64,000 nt of DNA from Oceanospirillaceae bacterium (lineage in GTDB: Bacteria > Pseudomonadota > Gammaproteobacteria > Pseudomonadales > Litoribrevibacteraceae), in assembly GCA_015665455.1 (NCBI GenBank), contig JADFAD010000002.1, positions 186,001-250,000 of the forward strand. Direction: 5' to 3'. The notes beneath the pieces were generated by a model. The model saw nothing but the letters and a program-made list of their open reading frames with translations. It did not search any database and was not told where the DNA came from. Below are positions 45,491 to 55,341 of the stretch, piece after piece. The stretch's first letter is position 1. Every line of letters begins with the position of its first letter. The translations under genes and the position numbers were made by a program.

Positions 45491-46369
45491 ATGTCAAATT
45501 CTACCTTTCAAATAAAACAGCAACTTCCTGATTACGTACGCTTAATGCGATTAGATAAACCCATCGGGATATTGTTACTGCTCTGGCCAACGCTTTGGGC
45601 ATTATGGGTAGCCGCTGAAGGCCTACCAAACCTGGGCAATCTAGTCATTTTTGTACTCGGTGTTGTGTTCATGCGCTCCGCTGGTTGCGTCATTAACGAT
45701 TACGCCGATCGCGATTTTGACCTCCATGTTCGACGCACCAAAGAACGACCATTAACGTCAGGCCGAGTCACCACAAAAGAAGCACTCAGCCTTTTTGCGT
45801 TGTTAATCGTAGCCTCGTTTGTACTGGTACTCTTTACTAATAAAGAAACCATTTTAATGTCTTTCGGAGGCGTGTTTTTGGCCGCTCTTTATCCATTCAT
45901 GAAGCGTGTCACTTATTTTCCGCAGGTTTTTTTAGGGGCTGCTTTTGGCTGGGCTGTTCCCATGGCGTTCACCGCTGAAACAGGGACCGTCGTAGAGGAA
46001 ACCTGGTTACTGTATATAGCGACGTTACTTTGGACCATTGCATACGACACACAATATGCCATGGTAGACAGAGAAGACGACTTAAAAGTAGGCATTAAAT
46101 CCACCGCAATTTTATTTGGTGAAATGGATAACATCGCAATCCTAAGCCTACAAACTCTGACGATCATTACGTTAGCGCTCATGGGAAATCAACTCTCTGC
46201 AGGCGTGGTTTTTTACCTTGGTCTGGCCATTGCGGGTGGGTTATTTGTCTATCAACACACGCTGACCCGCCACCGAGATGCAGACATGTGTTTTAAAGCA
46301 TTTCTGAATAATCACTGGGCTGGCGCAGCCATCTTTGGCGGCATCCTAATCGACTACTTTTTTAAGTAA
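45491..46369 (+). CDS. ubiA: 4-hydroxybenzoate octaprenyltransferase
   Basis: The 292-residue membrane enzyme has about eight membrane segments and two aspartate-rich motifs: NDYADRDFD near residue 77 and [13 protein letters not shown] near residue 198. They bind the prenyl diphosphate through magnesium. It attaches the octaprenyl chain to 4-hydroxybenzoate. GATAGATAGC precedes the ATG. Operon partner of ubiC. Confidence 0.96.
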   Translation: MSNSTFQIKQQLPDYVRLMRLDKPIGILLLLWPTLWALWVAAEGLPNLGNLVIFVLGVVFMRSAGCVINDYADRDFDLHVRRTKERPLTSGRVTTKEALSLFALLIVASFVLVLFTNKETILMSFGGVFLAALYPFMKRVTYFPQVFLGAAFGWAVPMAFTAETGTVVEETWLLYIATLLWTIAYDTQYAMVDREDDLKVGIKSTAILFGEMDNIAILSLQTLTIITLALMGNQLSAGVVFYLGLAIAGGLFVYQHTLTRHRDADMCFKAFLNNHWAGAAIFGGILIDYFFK

Positions 46370-46402
46370 TTCGAAAAAGATCAACAGCAAAGCGAATAAA
46401 AC

Positions 46403-46420
46403 CTGTCATACTTCTGTAAC
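46403..46420 (+). promoter_or_regulatory. Pho box upstream of phoB
   Basis: CTGTCATACTTCTGTAAC matches the PhoB binding consensus, two CTGTCA-type 7-mers with a four-base spacer, at 15 of 18 positions. A TAATAC follows at 46432 as a -10. It implies phosphate-starvation autoregulation of phoBR. Confidence 0.8.
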
Positions 46421-46474
46421 AAAAGTGTCTTCTAATACAGTTGTCTTTTAATAACCACACTACAGGCAAAAGTG

Positions 46475-47170
46475 ATGGCGGGAAAAAAAGTTCTTATTGT
46501 TGATGATGAAGCACCTATCCGTGAAATGATCATGGTTGCTCTCGAAATGGCTGGTTATGACTGCTTAGAAGCAGAGAATACCCAGATGGCTCACTCAATC
46601 ATCGTAGATCAACAGCCAGACCTGATTCTATTGGACTGGATGTTGCCTGGCGCCTCAGGGATTGAGTTCGCACGTCGCCTTAAAAAAGACGAGTTAACAG
46701 CAGATGTACCCATCATCATGCTGACAGCGAAGAGCGAAGAAGATAACAAAATTCAAGGGTTGGAAGCAGGCGCGGATGATTACATCACCAAACCTTTCTC
46801 CCCGAGAGAATTAGTCGCGCGATTAAAAGCAGTACTTAGACGCACGACGCCTCAAGGCATCGAAGAAACGATTGTTGTAAACGGCTTAGAGTTAAACCCA
46901 GTTTCACATCGCATTATTGCGAATGGTGATGCGATTGATATGGGGCCAACGGAGTTTCGTTTGCTTCAGTTTTTCATGACGCATCAGGAAAGAGCTTACT
47001 CTCGTAGCCAATTACTCGACCATGTTTGGGGCGGTAACGTTTACGTTGAAGAAAGAACCGTTGATGTTCATATTCGTCGTCTACGCAAAGCCTTAACAGA
47101 AACGGGGCACGATAACTTAATCCAAACCGTTCGAGGCACAGGTTACCGATTTTCCGTGAACGCGGCATAG
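46475..47170 (+). CDS. phoB: phosphate regulon response regulator PhoB
   Basis: The 231-residue OmpR-type regulator has a receiver domain with the acidic pair (IVDDEAPI), the phosphoacceptor in [13 protein letters not shown] and the lysine in YITKPFSP, followed by a winged-helix domain ([51 protein letters not shown]). The closeness to E. coli PhoB and a Pho box before it fix the name. I chose the ATG at 46475, one codon after a GTG. phoR follows. Confidence 0.97.
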   Translation: MAGKKVLIVDDEAPIREMIMVALEMAGYDCLEAENTQMAHSIIVDQQPDLILLDWMLPGASGIEFARRLKKDELTADVPIIMLTAKSEEDNKIQGLEAGADDYITKPFSPRELVARLKAVLRRTTPQGIEETIVVNGLELNPVSHRIIANGDAIDMGPTEFRLLQFFMTHQERAYSRSQLLDHVWGGNVYVEERTVDVHIRRLRKALTETGHDNLIQTVRGTGYRFSVNAA

Positions 47171-47282
47171 CGATACCTTGTTGCACTATAGATAGTAATA
47201 ACTCATTCGCAGCCTTTTTATGGCTGCGAGTTCATTATGAAAGAACAAAACTTTTATCTGCTCTACCTGCTGAGGATGCCAA

Positions 47283-48590
47283 GTGTTAAGTAATTGGTAC
47301 ATAGAATTACAGCGCGTAACCCTATTGGCTCTAGCCTCTACTTTCATAGGATATCTCTTTGGTTTCCCCGTTGCCGGACTGCTTTTTGGCCTCACGTCCT
47401 ACATCATATGGACCATCCGCCAAATGTCCCGTTTGGAATCTTGGTTGCAACATCAAGAACTCGATAAACTGCCGTTAAGTGAAGGTTTATGGGGTAAACT
47501 GTTTGATTCCATTTATCGTCAAGAAAAAGCACACCAAGCCGCGAAAAAGCGCCTGCAAACCATCATTGATCGAATACAGCAATCAACGTCGGCTCTGCAA
47601 GACGGCGTGATCATGGTAGAAAGCGATGGCACCCTTGAATGGTGGAATCGCTCCACTGAAGCACTACTTGGCTTCAGAACGCCTGTTGATGGCGGACAGC
47701 ACATCACGAACTTAATACGCGACCCCGATTTCGTTGAATACTTTGAGTACGGCGATTACACCACGCCTCTGACACTGAACAGCCCGATCAATCAGGGTGT
47801 CGCCCTTGAAATGACTGTAACACCATTCGGAAATGACGAACGCCTGATTACGGCGCGAGACATCACGCACATCGAACACTTAGAGCGTATGCGTAAAGAC
47901 TTCGTGGCCAACGTAAGCCACGAGCTTAAAACGCCATTGACCGTATTGATTGGCTACCTTGAAACGTTGATCGATTACACCGACGAAAGTGATACCCGAT
48001 GGCTGAGAATCTATCATCAGATGCAATCTCAAGCGATCAGAATGCAAGATCTGGTTCACGATCTTCTCATCCTAACTCGATTAGAAACCACGGAGATCAA
48101 CACCCAAGAACAACCGGTTAATATCAAACAACTGCTAGAGCACGTCACGGCAGAGGCCAGAAGTTACAGTAACGGAGAACACGAGCTTCGTGTTTCATCT
48201 GTGGATATTGAAATCACCGGAAACTACGATGAACTTCGTAGTGCTGTTGGCAACCTAGTGTTTAATGCCGTGAAATACACCCCAAGTGGCGGTCGTATTG
48301 ACGTTACTGGTTACCGAGATAAAACCAGTATTCGCATAGACATTATTGATAACGGGCCAGGCATTGACCAAAAGCACATTCCTCACCTTACCGAGCGATT
48401 TTATCGTGTGGATGCGAGCAGAAAATCTGATACTGGCGGAACAGGGTTAGGGTTGGCCATTACCAAACACATCATTATGCGTCATAACGGTCAGCTGTTG
48501 ATTGAAAGTAGAGTAGGGTATGGCAGTAAATTTAGCTGTGAATTTCCGCTGTCTCTGCTGAACTCTTCGTTGCCCGATCCGTTAAACTAA
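47283..48590 (+). CDS. phoR: phosphate regulon sensor histidine kinase PhoR
   Basis: The 435-residue kinase has an N-terminal membrane pair (LLALASTFIGYLFGFPVAGLLFGLTSYII), a PAS region, the HisKA box FVANVSHELKTPLTVL with the phospho-histidine, and a HATPase domain with NAVKYTPSG (N box), DNGPGID and GTGLGLAI. The start is GTG. It senses phosphate through the Pst system and phosphorylates PhoB. The last 59 bases overlap the convergent gene. Confidence 0.95.
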   Translation: MLSNWYIELQRVTLLALASTFIGYLFGFPVAGLLFGLTSYIIWTIRQMSRLESWLQHQELDKLPLSEGLWGKLFDSIYRQEKAHQAAKKRLQTIIDRIQQSTSALQDGVIMVESDGTLEWWNRSTEALLGFRTPVDGGQHITNLIRDPDFVEYFEYGDYTTPLTLNSPINQGVALEMTVTPFGNDERLITARDITHIEHLERMRKDFVANVSHELKTPLTVLIGYLETLIDYTDESDTRWLRIYHQMQSQAIRMQDLVHDLLILTRLETTEINTQEQPVNIKQLLEHVTAEARSYSNGEHELRVSSVDIEITGNYDELRSAVGNLVFNAVKYTPSGGRIDVTGYRDKTSIRIDIIDNGPGIDQKHIPHLTERFYRVDASRKSDTGGTGLGLAITKHIIMRHNGQLLIESRVGYGSKFSCEFPLSLLNSSLPDPLN

Positions 48591-49485
48591 CACCTGCTGG
48601 TAAACTCACATCGATTGCAACCGGCAGGTGATCAGAAATCGGGTGATCTAAAACATCAATGGCATGAGTTCTTAGATTTGGACTAATCAGAATATGATCC
48701 AAGCCCTTCTGAGGCGCCCAGCTAGGAAAAGTACTGATGCCGTCAGTAGCAAGCGCTAAAGAGGTTTCTTTTAAAGGAGAGTCGTCCAGAAGTCGTTCTG
48801 CATGACAGTTTAAATCCCCCATCAACACAACATACTTATATTTCTGAATTTGCTCTTTGACGTACGCCAGTTGATTCATTTGCGCCCGTTGAGATAACGA
48901 TAAGTGCATCATCACGACCAGAAGAGGGTCATCCGTAGAGGTCTGATACTCAATGAACATAGCACCTCGACCAGGAATCAGTGACGGTAACGCATGATTG
49001 TTCACACTCAAGGGGACGATTCGACTTAGCACACCATTCCCATGCTGTGCTAATAAGCCAAAATCACGGTTCAGCTGTTGATGCCAAAAAGAAAAGCGAC
49101 CCTTTTCGGCCAAATACTTAACTTGATTTACAAACCCACTGCGTAAACTACCACCATCGGCTTCTTGAAGTGCAACAACATCAAAGTGAGACAGCACATC
49201 AGAGATGCGATCCATATTATCAATTCGTTCAGAATGCGGTAATACGTGTTGCCAACTGCGAGTAAGGTAATGAAGATATCGGCCAACAGAATTGCCAACC
49301 TGAATATTAAAAGAAATGAGACGAACATGCTCAAGGCCGTCGTCTTCAATCATAGGCAGAGACTTTTGAGCGGGATAGTCCACGGGCGCTTGAATAACAG
49401 AACGGTCTGCAGATAAAGAGCGCAATTCTTCCAACGCTTCTTTTACCCGATCAACCCGTTTCTTAACTTGTTCAAGCATGGACAA
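48532..49485 (-). CDS. endonuclease/exonuclease/phosphatase-family protein
   Basis: The 317-residue protein has the EEP catalytic motifs: the N-terminal RLISFNIQVG, the metal-binding glutamate in ALQEADGGSL, VLMGDLNCHAE and the terminal DHLPVAID. The first ~50 residues (EQVKKRVDRVKEALEELRSL) are helical and not part of the core. The substrate could be nucleic acid or a phosphoester and cannot be deduced. No signal peptide. Its 3' end overlaps phoR by 59 bases. Confidence 0.8.
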   Translation of the reverse strand: MSMLEQVKKRVDRVKEALEELRSLSADRSVIQAPVDYPAQKSLPMIEDDGLEHVRLISFNIQVGNSVGRYLHYLTRSWQHVLPHSERIDNMDRISDVLSHFDVVALQEADGGSLRSGFVNQVKYLAEKGRFSFWHQQLNRDFGLLAQHGNGVLSRIVPLSVNNHALPSLIPGRGAMFIEYQTSTDDPLLVVMMHLSLSQRAQMNQLAYVKEQIQKYKYVVLMGDLNCHAERLLDDSPLKETSLALATDGISTFPSWAPQKGLDHILISPNLRTHAIDVLDHPISDHLPVAIDVSLPAGVSLTDRATKSSAETAEIHS

Positions 49486-49531
49486 TCCCTTTTGTCTCTT
49501 GCGCTATTAATAGAACGAATAATAGAACGAA

Positions 49532-50161
49532 CTACTTTTTAGCAGTACGTTCTAAGTCTACCAGATAATCAACGACTTGCAGCATACGATCAAACGAACC
49601 TGCCGAACGAGAATCAACGCGATACTTACCATTTACAATCATTGCAGGCACACCCGTTACTTTATAACTACGAGTACGAGACTGCGCCATGTTGACTTTG
49701 CTCTTTACCGAGAACGAGTTCCACGCTTTCGTGTAGTCTGCTTCAGACACACCCAACGTTTTAAAGAATGCGATGCGCTTAGAATCGCTGCGCAGTTTGT
49801 TTCGCATTACATGGTATTCATTAAACGCCGCAGCACGGCCTTTATCAAGCACATCCAATATTTCCATGGTGTAGTGCAATTGAGTTTCAGGAACCCAACC
49901 ACCGAAGTCACCCGGCTGATGGTGAAAATCCACATCTTCAGGAATTGTCTTCATCCATTGATTTACCATTGGTTCAAACTTGTAACAGTGACCGCAGCCG
50001 TACCAAAACAATTCAATCACTTCGATCTTACTCTCGTCTCTCACGGGTACAGGGTAGGCCACCTGATGATAGTCTTTACCTGAAATGTAGCTCTCTGCTA
50101 CAGCCATCTGAGTAAGTAACAACGCAAATGCTGCCACCATAGAAACCATTAAATTCTTCAT
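49532..50161 (-). CDS. dsbA: thiol:disulfide interchange protein DsbA
   Basis: The 209-residue periplasmic oxidase has a signal peptide (MKNLMVSMVAAFALLLTQMAVA) and the active site C56GHC59 in ELFWYGCGHCYKF. The cis-proline is in VTGVPAMIVNG. It inserts disulfides in exported proteins. It lies downstream of cytochrome c4 on the same strand, as in Pseudomonas, with a terminator between them. Confidence 0.96.
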   Translation of the reverse strand: MKNLMVSMVAAFALLLTQMAVAESYISGKDYHQVAYPVPVRDESKIEVIELFWYGCGHCYKFEPMVNQWMKTIPEDVDFHHQPGDFGGWVPETQLHYTMEILDVLDKGRAAAFNEYHVMRNKLRSDSKRIAFFKTLGVSEADYTKAWNSFSVKSKVNMAQSRTRSYKVTGVPAMIVNGKYRVDSRSAGSFDRMLQVVDYLVDLERTAKK

Positions 50162-50248
50162 TCACTGCTCCTGCTGATTATTATTAAATTTTCACTGTCC
50201 ATAAATATGGAGGCCTGCGGGGAATCCAATTTATCTTTATTCCAGGCA

Positions 50249-50282
50249 AAATAAAAGGGAGTCAAAAGACTCCCTTTTATTT
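50249..50282 (-). terminator. terminator after cytochrome c4
   Basis: AATAAAAGGGAGTC and GACTCCCTTTTATT form a long perfect stem with an AAAA loop. It lies between cytochrome c4 and dsbA. Confidence 0.9.
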
Positions 50283-50366
50283 AGATGCTTCAAATAAGGG
50301 TTTGTTCCCTTAAAAGACTGCCCAATAGATTAATTGACCATCCATTGATTCAGATCAATCACCAAA

Positions 50367-50969
50367 TTAGTGAAGACCTTGGATATACTGAGATACCGCA
50401 TCAATTTCATCGTCACGCAATGTATACGCGTTGTCACGCATCATTGAGTTAGGGTCGTTTGCACGCTTACTGTCACGGAAGTCTTTTAACTGTTTAGCCG
50501 TGTACGCTGCATGTTGGCCGCCAAGCTTAGGAAAACCAGCAGGCTCATTACCTTCACCTGTTGGCGAGTGACAACCAGCACACGCTGCAATGCCACGATC
50601 AGCAATACCTGCACGGTATATTTTCTGACCCTTTTCTACTTTATCTTTGTCTGCATAACCAACAGTGCCCGTCTGCGAAGCAAAGAAAGCTGCGATATCA
50701 GCTAAATCCTGATCACTTGATGCATTCAGAAGACCCGTCATTTCAAGAACGTTACGATCGCCGTTCTTAATATTTTGCATTTGCTTCAACAGGTACTTTT
50801 CACCCTGACCAGCTAATTTAGGGAAGTTAGGAGCAGCGCTGTTGCCGTCAGGACCGTGGCAAGCACCACACATTACAGCTTTTGCCTTACCAGCTTCAGC
50901 GTTACCTTCAGCATGACTATAACCAGCAACACTCATTGCCATTAAAGCAGTCAGAATGATTTTTTTCAT
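50367..50969 (-). CDS. diheme cytochrome c4
   Basis: The 200-residue protein has a signal peptide (MKKIILTALMAMSVAGYSHA) and two haem c motifs, CGACHG and CAGCHS, each in one half of a duplicated domain with distal methionines (VLEMTGL and SMMRDNAY). It carries electrons to terminal oxidases in the periplasm. The ATG at 50969 begins the signal peptide; the frame runs on to 51005. In Pseudomonas its gene lies between engB and dsbA, as here. Confidence 0.95.
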   Translation of the reverse strand: MKKIILTALMAMSVAGYSHAEGNAEAGKAKAVMCGACHGPDGNSAAPNFPKLAGQGEKYLLKQMQNIKNGDRNVLEMTGLLNASSDQDLADIAAFFASQTGTVGYADKDKVEKGQKIYRAGIADRGIAACAGCHSPTGEGNEPAGFPKLGGQHAAYTAKQLKDFRDSKRANDPNSMMRDNAYTLRDDEIDAVSQYIQGLH

Positions 50970-51193
50970 TGGAAGACCCGTTTCTTTTCTTAAACGTCTG
51001 AGCAAATATGCATCTAAATGTGCAATTTCGCTCTCCTCATCATTATAATTCTTATGAAATCCGGAAATATTCAGGACTCCACCAAAAAAGTGCGGGTATT
51101 ATATACTATCTATCTGAACTTCCAAACGGTTATTCCTGTACGTGCTAAGATATCCCAATTATTCGTATATCGCTGTTTCACAAGAGATCACTA

Positions 51194-51850
51194 ATGTCTG
51201 AACTAGCCCCTGTAAAGTTTTATGCTGCCACATTCCTAACGAGTGCACCTTCAATTAAGCAGTGTCCTCCTGACCTTGGCTCTGAAGTTGCCTTCGCCGG
51301 TCGATCCAATGCGGGGAAATCCAGTGCGATTAATACCCTGACTCAGCAAAAGAAATTGGCACGAACCAGTAAAACGCCTGGCCGTACGCAACTCATTAAC
51401 TTTTTCACGTTAGGAGACGATCACCTTCGTCTTGTGGATCTGCCGGGTTACGGTTTTGCCAAAGTCCCCCTCAAAATTAAAAACGAGTGGCAAAAGAATC
51501 TAGCAAAGTACCTTGAAGAACGAGAATCATTAAAAGGTTTGATCTTAGTCAGCGATATTCGCCACCCAATGACCGACTTCGATAAAATGATGATTGACTG
51601 GGCTGAAGAGAGTGGCATGCCATTGCATGTACTTTTGACCAAATCAGACAAGTTGAAGCGTGGCCCAGCAAAAGCAACCATGTTGGATGTGACTCGCCAA
51701 CTTAAAGATTTTAAAGGTGAAGTAACGGTACAAACATTCTCAGCATTAAAACGAGAAGGCTTAGATCAATTGAAAGCACGCCTAAACGATTGGTTACGCT
51801 ACGAAGAAGCAGAACAAGTGATTGATTATTTATCGGAAGACGATGAATAA
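51194..51850 (+). CDS. engB: ribosome biogenesis GTPase EngB (YihA/YsxC)
   Basis: The 218-residue GTPase has G1 ([11 protein letters not shown]), G3 ([12 protein letters not shown]), G4 (LLTKSDKL) and G5 (FSALKREGL). It assists assembly of the large ribosomal subunit. Length is normal. Between it and polA lies a conserved small RNA position. Confidence 0.97.
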   Translation: MSELAPVKFYAATFLTSAPSIKQCPPDLGSEVAFAGRSNAGKSSAINTLTQQKKLARTSKTPGRTQLINFFTLGDDHLRLVDLPGYGFAKVPLKIKNEWQKNLAKYLEERESLKGLILVSDIRHPMTDFDKMMIDWAEESGMPLHVLLTKSDKLKRGPAKATMLDVTRQLKDFKGEVTVQTFSALKREGLDQLKARLNDWLRYEEAEQVIDYLSEDDE

Positions 51851-51864
51851 AAATGAACTGGACA

Positions 51865-52040
51865 AAAAAATGCCCCGATAAAAATCGGGGCTAACTACCT
51901 GAAAACAGAGAATAACGAGGAAAACACTACACACTCGGTGTGAAACACTAAAGTGGTGAAGCACATTATGTGCGTGTTATTGATTTAGAACTCAGTACAT
52001 CGTTTTAGTTCAGGCTTTATTCCAAAAACTTTCAAACACT
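51865..52040 (-). ncRNA. probable small RNA between polA and engB (Spot 42/ErsA position)
   Basis: On the reverse strand a strong hairpin, GCCCCGAT-TTTT-ATCGGGGC followed by ATTTTTTT, ends at about 51865. A TTGAAA lies 17 bases before TGAACT near 52020-52035, a reasonable sigma-70 pair. The transcript of about 140 bases would include a pyrimidine-rich single-stranded stretch (TTTTCCTCGTTATTCTCTG). No frame of useful length exists here. E. coli carries spf (Spot 42) and Pseudomonas carries ErsA at this same place and orientation between polA and engB. Start position is approximate and function is by position only. Confidence 0.6.
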
Positions 52041-52077
52041 CGTTTGATTGTCTCGAATTTGTCGCTTTTTTGTTGTA

Positions 52078-54840
52078 TTAATGCGCCTCATCCCAAGAGT
52101 CACCAACACCAACATCAACCAGTAAAGGCACCGCCAAAGACGCCGCATTTTCCATTCTGAATCGAACCCCTGCCGTCACCGCATCCACATCGCCTTCTGC
52201 AACTTCCAAAACCAATTCATCGTGCACTTGCATCACAATACGCGCATCCACGTTCGACTCTCGCAACCAATTATGAACATCAATCATCGCCATTTTAATT
52301 ACGTCTGCCGCTGTTCCTTGCATCGGAGCATTGATGGCTGTTCGTAAAGCGCCTTGTTTTACCATCTGATTGGACGCTCGAATACCAGGTAAATACAAAC
52401 GACGACCAAAGATCGTTTCTACGAATCCTTTGTCTTCTGCTTCACTGCGCGTTTGGTCCATATACTCTTTCACGCCTGGGTATTTCTCAAAATACCGTTT
52501 TACGTATTCGGCTGCCTCACCACGAGCAATGTCTAATTGCTGTGCCAAACCAAACGCAGACATACCGTATATCAAACCAAAGTTAATCGCTTTGGCTTTT
52601 CTTCGTTGATCCGCCGTTACTTCTTCCAACGTTTCGTGAAATACTTCAGCAGCCGTGGCTTTGTGAACATCCAAATTATCTTTAAACGCATTCACAAGCC
52701 CTTCATCACCCGACAAGTGCGCCATAATACGAAGCTCTACTTGAGAGTAGTCGGCCGCTAAAATCTTATACCCTTTCGGAGCAACAAAGGCTTTTCTGAC
52801 TTTACGACCTTCTTCTGTTCGAATGGGAATATTCTGAAGGTTTGGGTCCGTTGAAGACAAACGGCCTGTGGCAGCCACCGCTTGTTGATAAGTGGTATGT
52901 AAACGACCCGTCTCTGGTCGAATCAATTCCGGTAGAGCGTCGGTATAAGTCGACTTAAGTTTCGCCAAACTGCGTTGTACTAAAATCAGCTTCGGCAAAG
53001 GAAACTCCAACGCCAACTCCTGCAAGACAGGTTCAGCAGTAGAAGGGGCACCTTTTGGCGTTTTCTTTTTAACCGGCAGCTCCAACTTCTCATACAAGAC
53101 TTCACCAATTTGCTTGGGTGAGTTCATATTGAAGGGTTCGCCAGCCAAGTCATACGCTTCTTTCTCGATCTCCGCTAACGTTTCGGCAAGGTAAGTGCTT
53201 TGCTGATGCAGTTCTGCTTGATCCAAAGTCACACCGTTGGCTTCGATGTCGGTCAAAACGGGCGACAGTTTTCGTTCAATCCACTGATAGACCCAATCCA
53301 ATTGAGCATCATTCTTTAACTTCGCGGCTAAAACTTGATGAACACGAATGATCATATCCACTTGCTGACAGGCAAACTCAGTCATCGGCTCTATTTCGAG
53401 TTGGCCAGCCGCTAAACGTTTCTTACCTTTACCTAACAGGTCAATGTCCGTTGGGATTTCTTCATTCAAATGGGCACTCACTATCTCATGCAATTCATGT
53501 TTAGTTTCAACCGAATTAAAGACATAAGATTGCAGCATCACATCATGAATTTGACCGGCAAATTTTTGCTGATAGTTTGAAAAAATATGACTTACTTTTT
53601 TGGTGTTATAACCCACTTGATTACTATGACCTTCGGTAATCAACGGAGCCAGAATATTGAGAGCGTCTTCAGCAGAAAGCTGTTCAGGCGCCCCCACAAA
53701 ATCATGCAAAAATGGAATATATACGGCTTTACCAGGGGTCACACTGAACGCAAGCCCAACCAATCGTGTTGCTTGGTAATGATCATCGGTGATCACTGGG
53801 TAAAACGCATAAAATGACTTTCTGGCGGCTTGCGTAACCCACGCAGTCAGGTCATCTGCGGTCAGAATGGTTTGATAATCCGTTTCTGTTATAACAGGAA
53901 CTTCAGCATCATCGGCATCAGTACGATTGCTCGAAGTAGGGACGGTCGACGTGGCAGAGCTTCCACCTTTTGGCTCAAAGCCCTCTTTTTTAAGATTCTC
54001 GACCCAGCCTTTGAAGCCAAAGTTATCAAAGAAATCAATCAAAGCATCTTGATCAGGCGCTTCCAAAGCAAAATCCTTCGGCCCCTTATCTAACTCAACA
54101 TCACACTTAATGGTTGCCAGTGCTTTAGATAAAGGAATTTGCTCCAAATTATCGCGCAGCTTTTCACCAATCTTCCCTTTGATCTCTCCGGCATGCTCGA
54201 TCAAGTTTTCTAACGTCTCGTATTGAGCTAACCACTTCACCGCCGTTTTCGGACCACAACCCGGAACCCCCGGAATGTTATCAACCTTATCGCCCATCAA
54301 CGCTAAATAATCGATGATCTGCTCAGGCGCCAAACCAAATTTCTCAACCACACCTTCTCGATCCATGGTGGTGTTGGTCATCGTATTAATCAAAGAAACG
54401 TGTTCAGTCACCAATTGCGCCATATCTTTATCGCCAGTGGAAACAATGGTATCCACACCTTGCTCTGTGGCTTGACGGCACAAGGTACCAATAACATCAT
54501 CCGCCTCAACCCCTTCAATCACCATCATAGGCAATCCCATTGCACGAATAATATCGTGAATAGGCTGAATCTGGACGCGTAGGTCATCGGGCATAGGCGG
54601 GCGGTTGGCTTTGTATTCCGAGTACATATCATTTCGGAACGTTTTGCCTTTCGCATCAAAAATGACTGAAATATCACTGTCCGGATAATCACTCATCATA
54701 CGGCGCAGCATGCTAACCACACCCTTGATCGCACCCGTTGGATGGCCTTCTTTATTCGTTAATGGTGGTAAACCATGAAACGCACGGAACAAATAAGAAG
54801 ATCCATCAACTAGAATTAAAGGAGCGGCGGGCTGATCACT
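52078..54840 (-). CDS. polA: DNA polymerase I, proofreading site lost
   Basis: The 920-residue enzyme has a 5' nuclease domain with metal ligands kept (LVDGSSYLFRAFHG, GVEADDVIG, STGDKDMAQ), an inactive 3'-5' exonuclease domain, and the polymerase domain with motif A (ADYSQVELRIMAHLSGD), motif B (RRKAKAINFGLIYGM) and motif C (MQVHDELVLEV). Aligned with E. coli, the exonuclease residues Asp355, Glu357, Asp424 and Asp501 are replaced (FYAFYPVITDD, YNTKKVSHIF, FACQQVDMII). I chose the ATG at 54840 with GGATGAG upstream; a TTG reading ten codons longer is possible. It fills gaps after primer removal and in repair. Confidence 0.95.
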   Translation of the reverse strand, partial: SDQPAAPLILVDGSSYLFRAFHGLPPLTNKEGHPTGAIKGVVSMLRRMMSDYPDSDISVIFDAKGKTFRNDMYSEYKANRPPMPDDLRVQIQPIHDIIRAMGLPMMVIEGVEADDVIGTLCRQATEQGVDTIVSTGDKDMAQLVTEHVSLINTMTNTTMDREGVVEKFGLAPEQIIDYLALMGDKVDNIPGVPGCGPKTAVKWLAQYETLENLIEHAGEIKGKIGEKLRDNLEQIPLSKALATIKCDVELDKGPKDFALEAPDQDALIDFFDNFGFKGWVENLKKEGFEPKGGSSATSTVPTSSNRTDADDAEVPVITETDYQTILTADDLTAWVTQAARKSFYAFYPVITDDHYQATRLVGLAFSVTPGKAVYIPFLHDFVGAPEQLSAEDALNILAPLITEGHSNQVGYNTKKVSHIFSNYQQKFAGQIHDVMLQSYVFNSVETKHELHEIVSAHLNEEIPTDIDLLGKGKKRLAAGQLEIEPMTEFACQQVDMIIRVHQVLAAKLKNDAQLDWVYQWIERKLSPVLTDIEANGVTLDQAELHQQSTYLAETLAEIEKEAYDLAGEPFNMNSPKQIGEVLYEKLELPVKKKTPKGAPSTAEPVLQELALEFPLPKLILVQRSLAKLKSTYTDALPELIRPETGRLHTTYQQAVAATGRLSSTDPNLQNIPIRTEEGRKVRKAFVAPKGYKILAADYSQVELRIMAHLSGDEGLVNAFKDNLDVHKATAAEVFHETLEEVTADQRRKAKAINFGLIYGMSAFGLAQQLDIARGEAAEYVKRYFEKYPGVKEYMDQTRSEAEDKGFVETIFGRRLYLPGIRASNQMVKQGALRTAINAPMQGTAADVIKMAMIDVHNWLRESNVDARIVMQVHDELVLEVAEGDVDAVTAGVRFRMENAASLAVPLLVDVGVGDSWDEAH

Positions 54841-55010
54841 CATAAGATACTCATCCAGATAAGCTAACAAAAGATTTAAGAATTAATGTCTGAGGGCTTA
54901 AAAATGATCGTTTCAGACAGGATCAAATCGATGGGCAGTGTACAGCGGGTTACTCTAACCGTTATCATCGAACAGGCGCACGATATTAGCAGACAAGAGA
55001 GGGTTAAGCC

Positions 55011-55316
55011 ATGAAGCAACAGCGAACAAAACTAGTCAATTTGGCCATGGCTGCAAGCCTAATATTATCAGCTACGGTTTACTCCACCAGCAGTTCTGCC
55101 GAAAACGGACAAGAACTGTCTGAACCAGAAGTTATCATCAAGCAATCTGGCAATGAAAAAATATCCGAGTATTACGTCAATGGTATTTTGGTTGAAATCA
55201 AAGTCGAACCGAAAAATGCGCCCACTTACTACCTTGTGCCAGCAGAGGGCGGTCAAATGCTTCGTACAGACGAATCGCAGCTATTAGTTCCTAGCTGGAA
55301 AATCCTTGAGTGGTAA
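55011..55316 (+). CDS. DUF2782 exported protein
   Basis: The 101-residue protein has a signal peptide (about residues 1-30, LVNLAMAASLILSATVYSTSSSA) and the DUF2782 body: EVIIKQSGNEKISEYYVNGILVEIKVEPKNAPTYYLV. In Pseudomonas a homologue lies between polA and thrB, as here. Function unknown. It ends 26 bases before thrB, likely one transcript. Confidence 0.85.
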   Translation: MKQQRTKLVNLAMAASLILSATVYSTSSSAENGQELSEPEVIIKQSGNEKISEYYVNGILVEIKVEPKNAPTYYLVPAEGGQMLRTDESQLLVPSWKILEW

Positions 55317-55341
55317 CCACTCGCATCGTTGAGCAGTAGAT

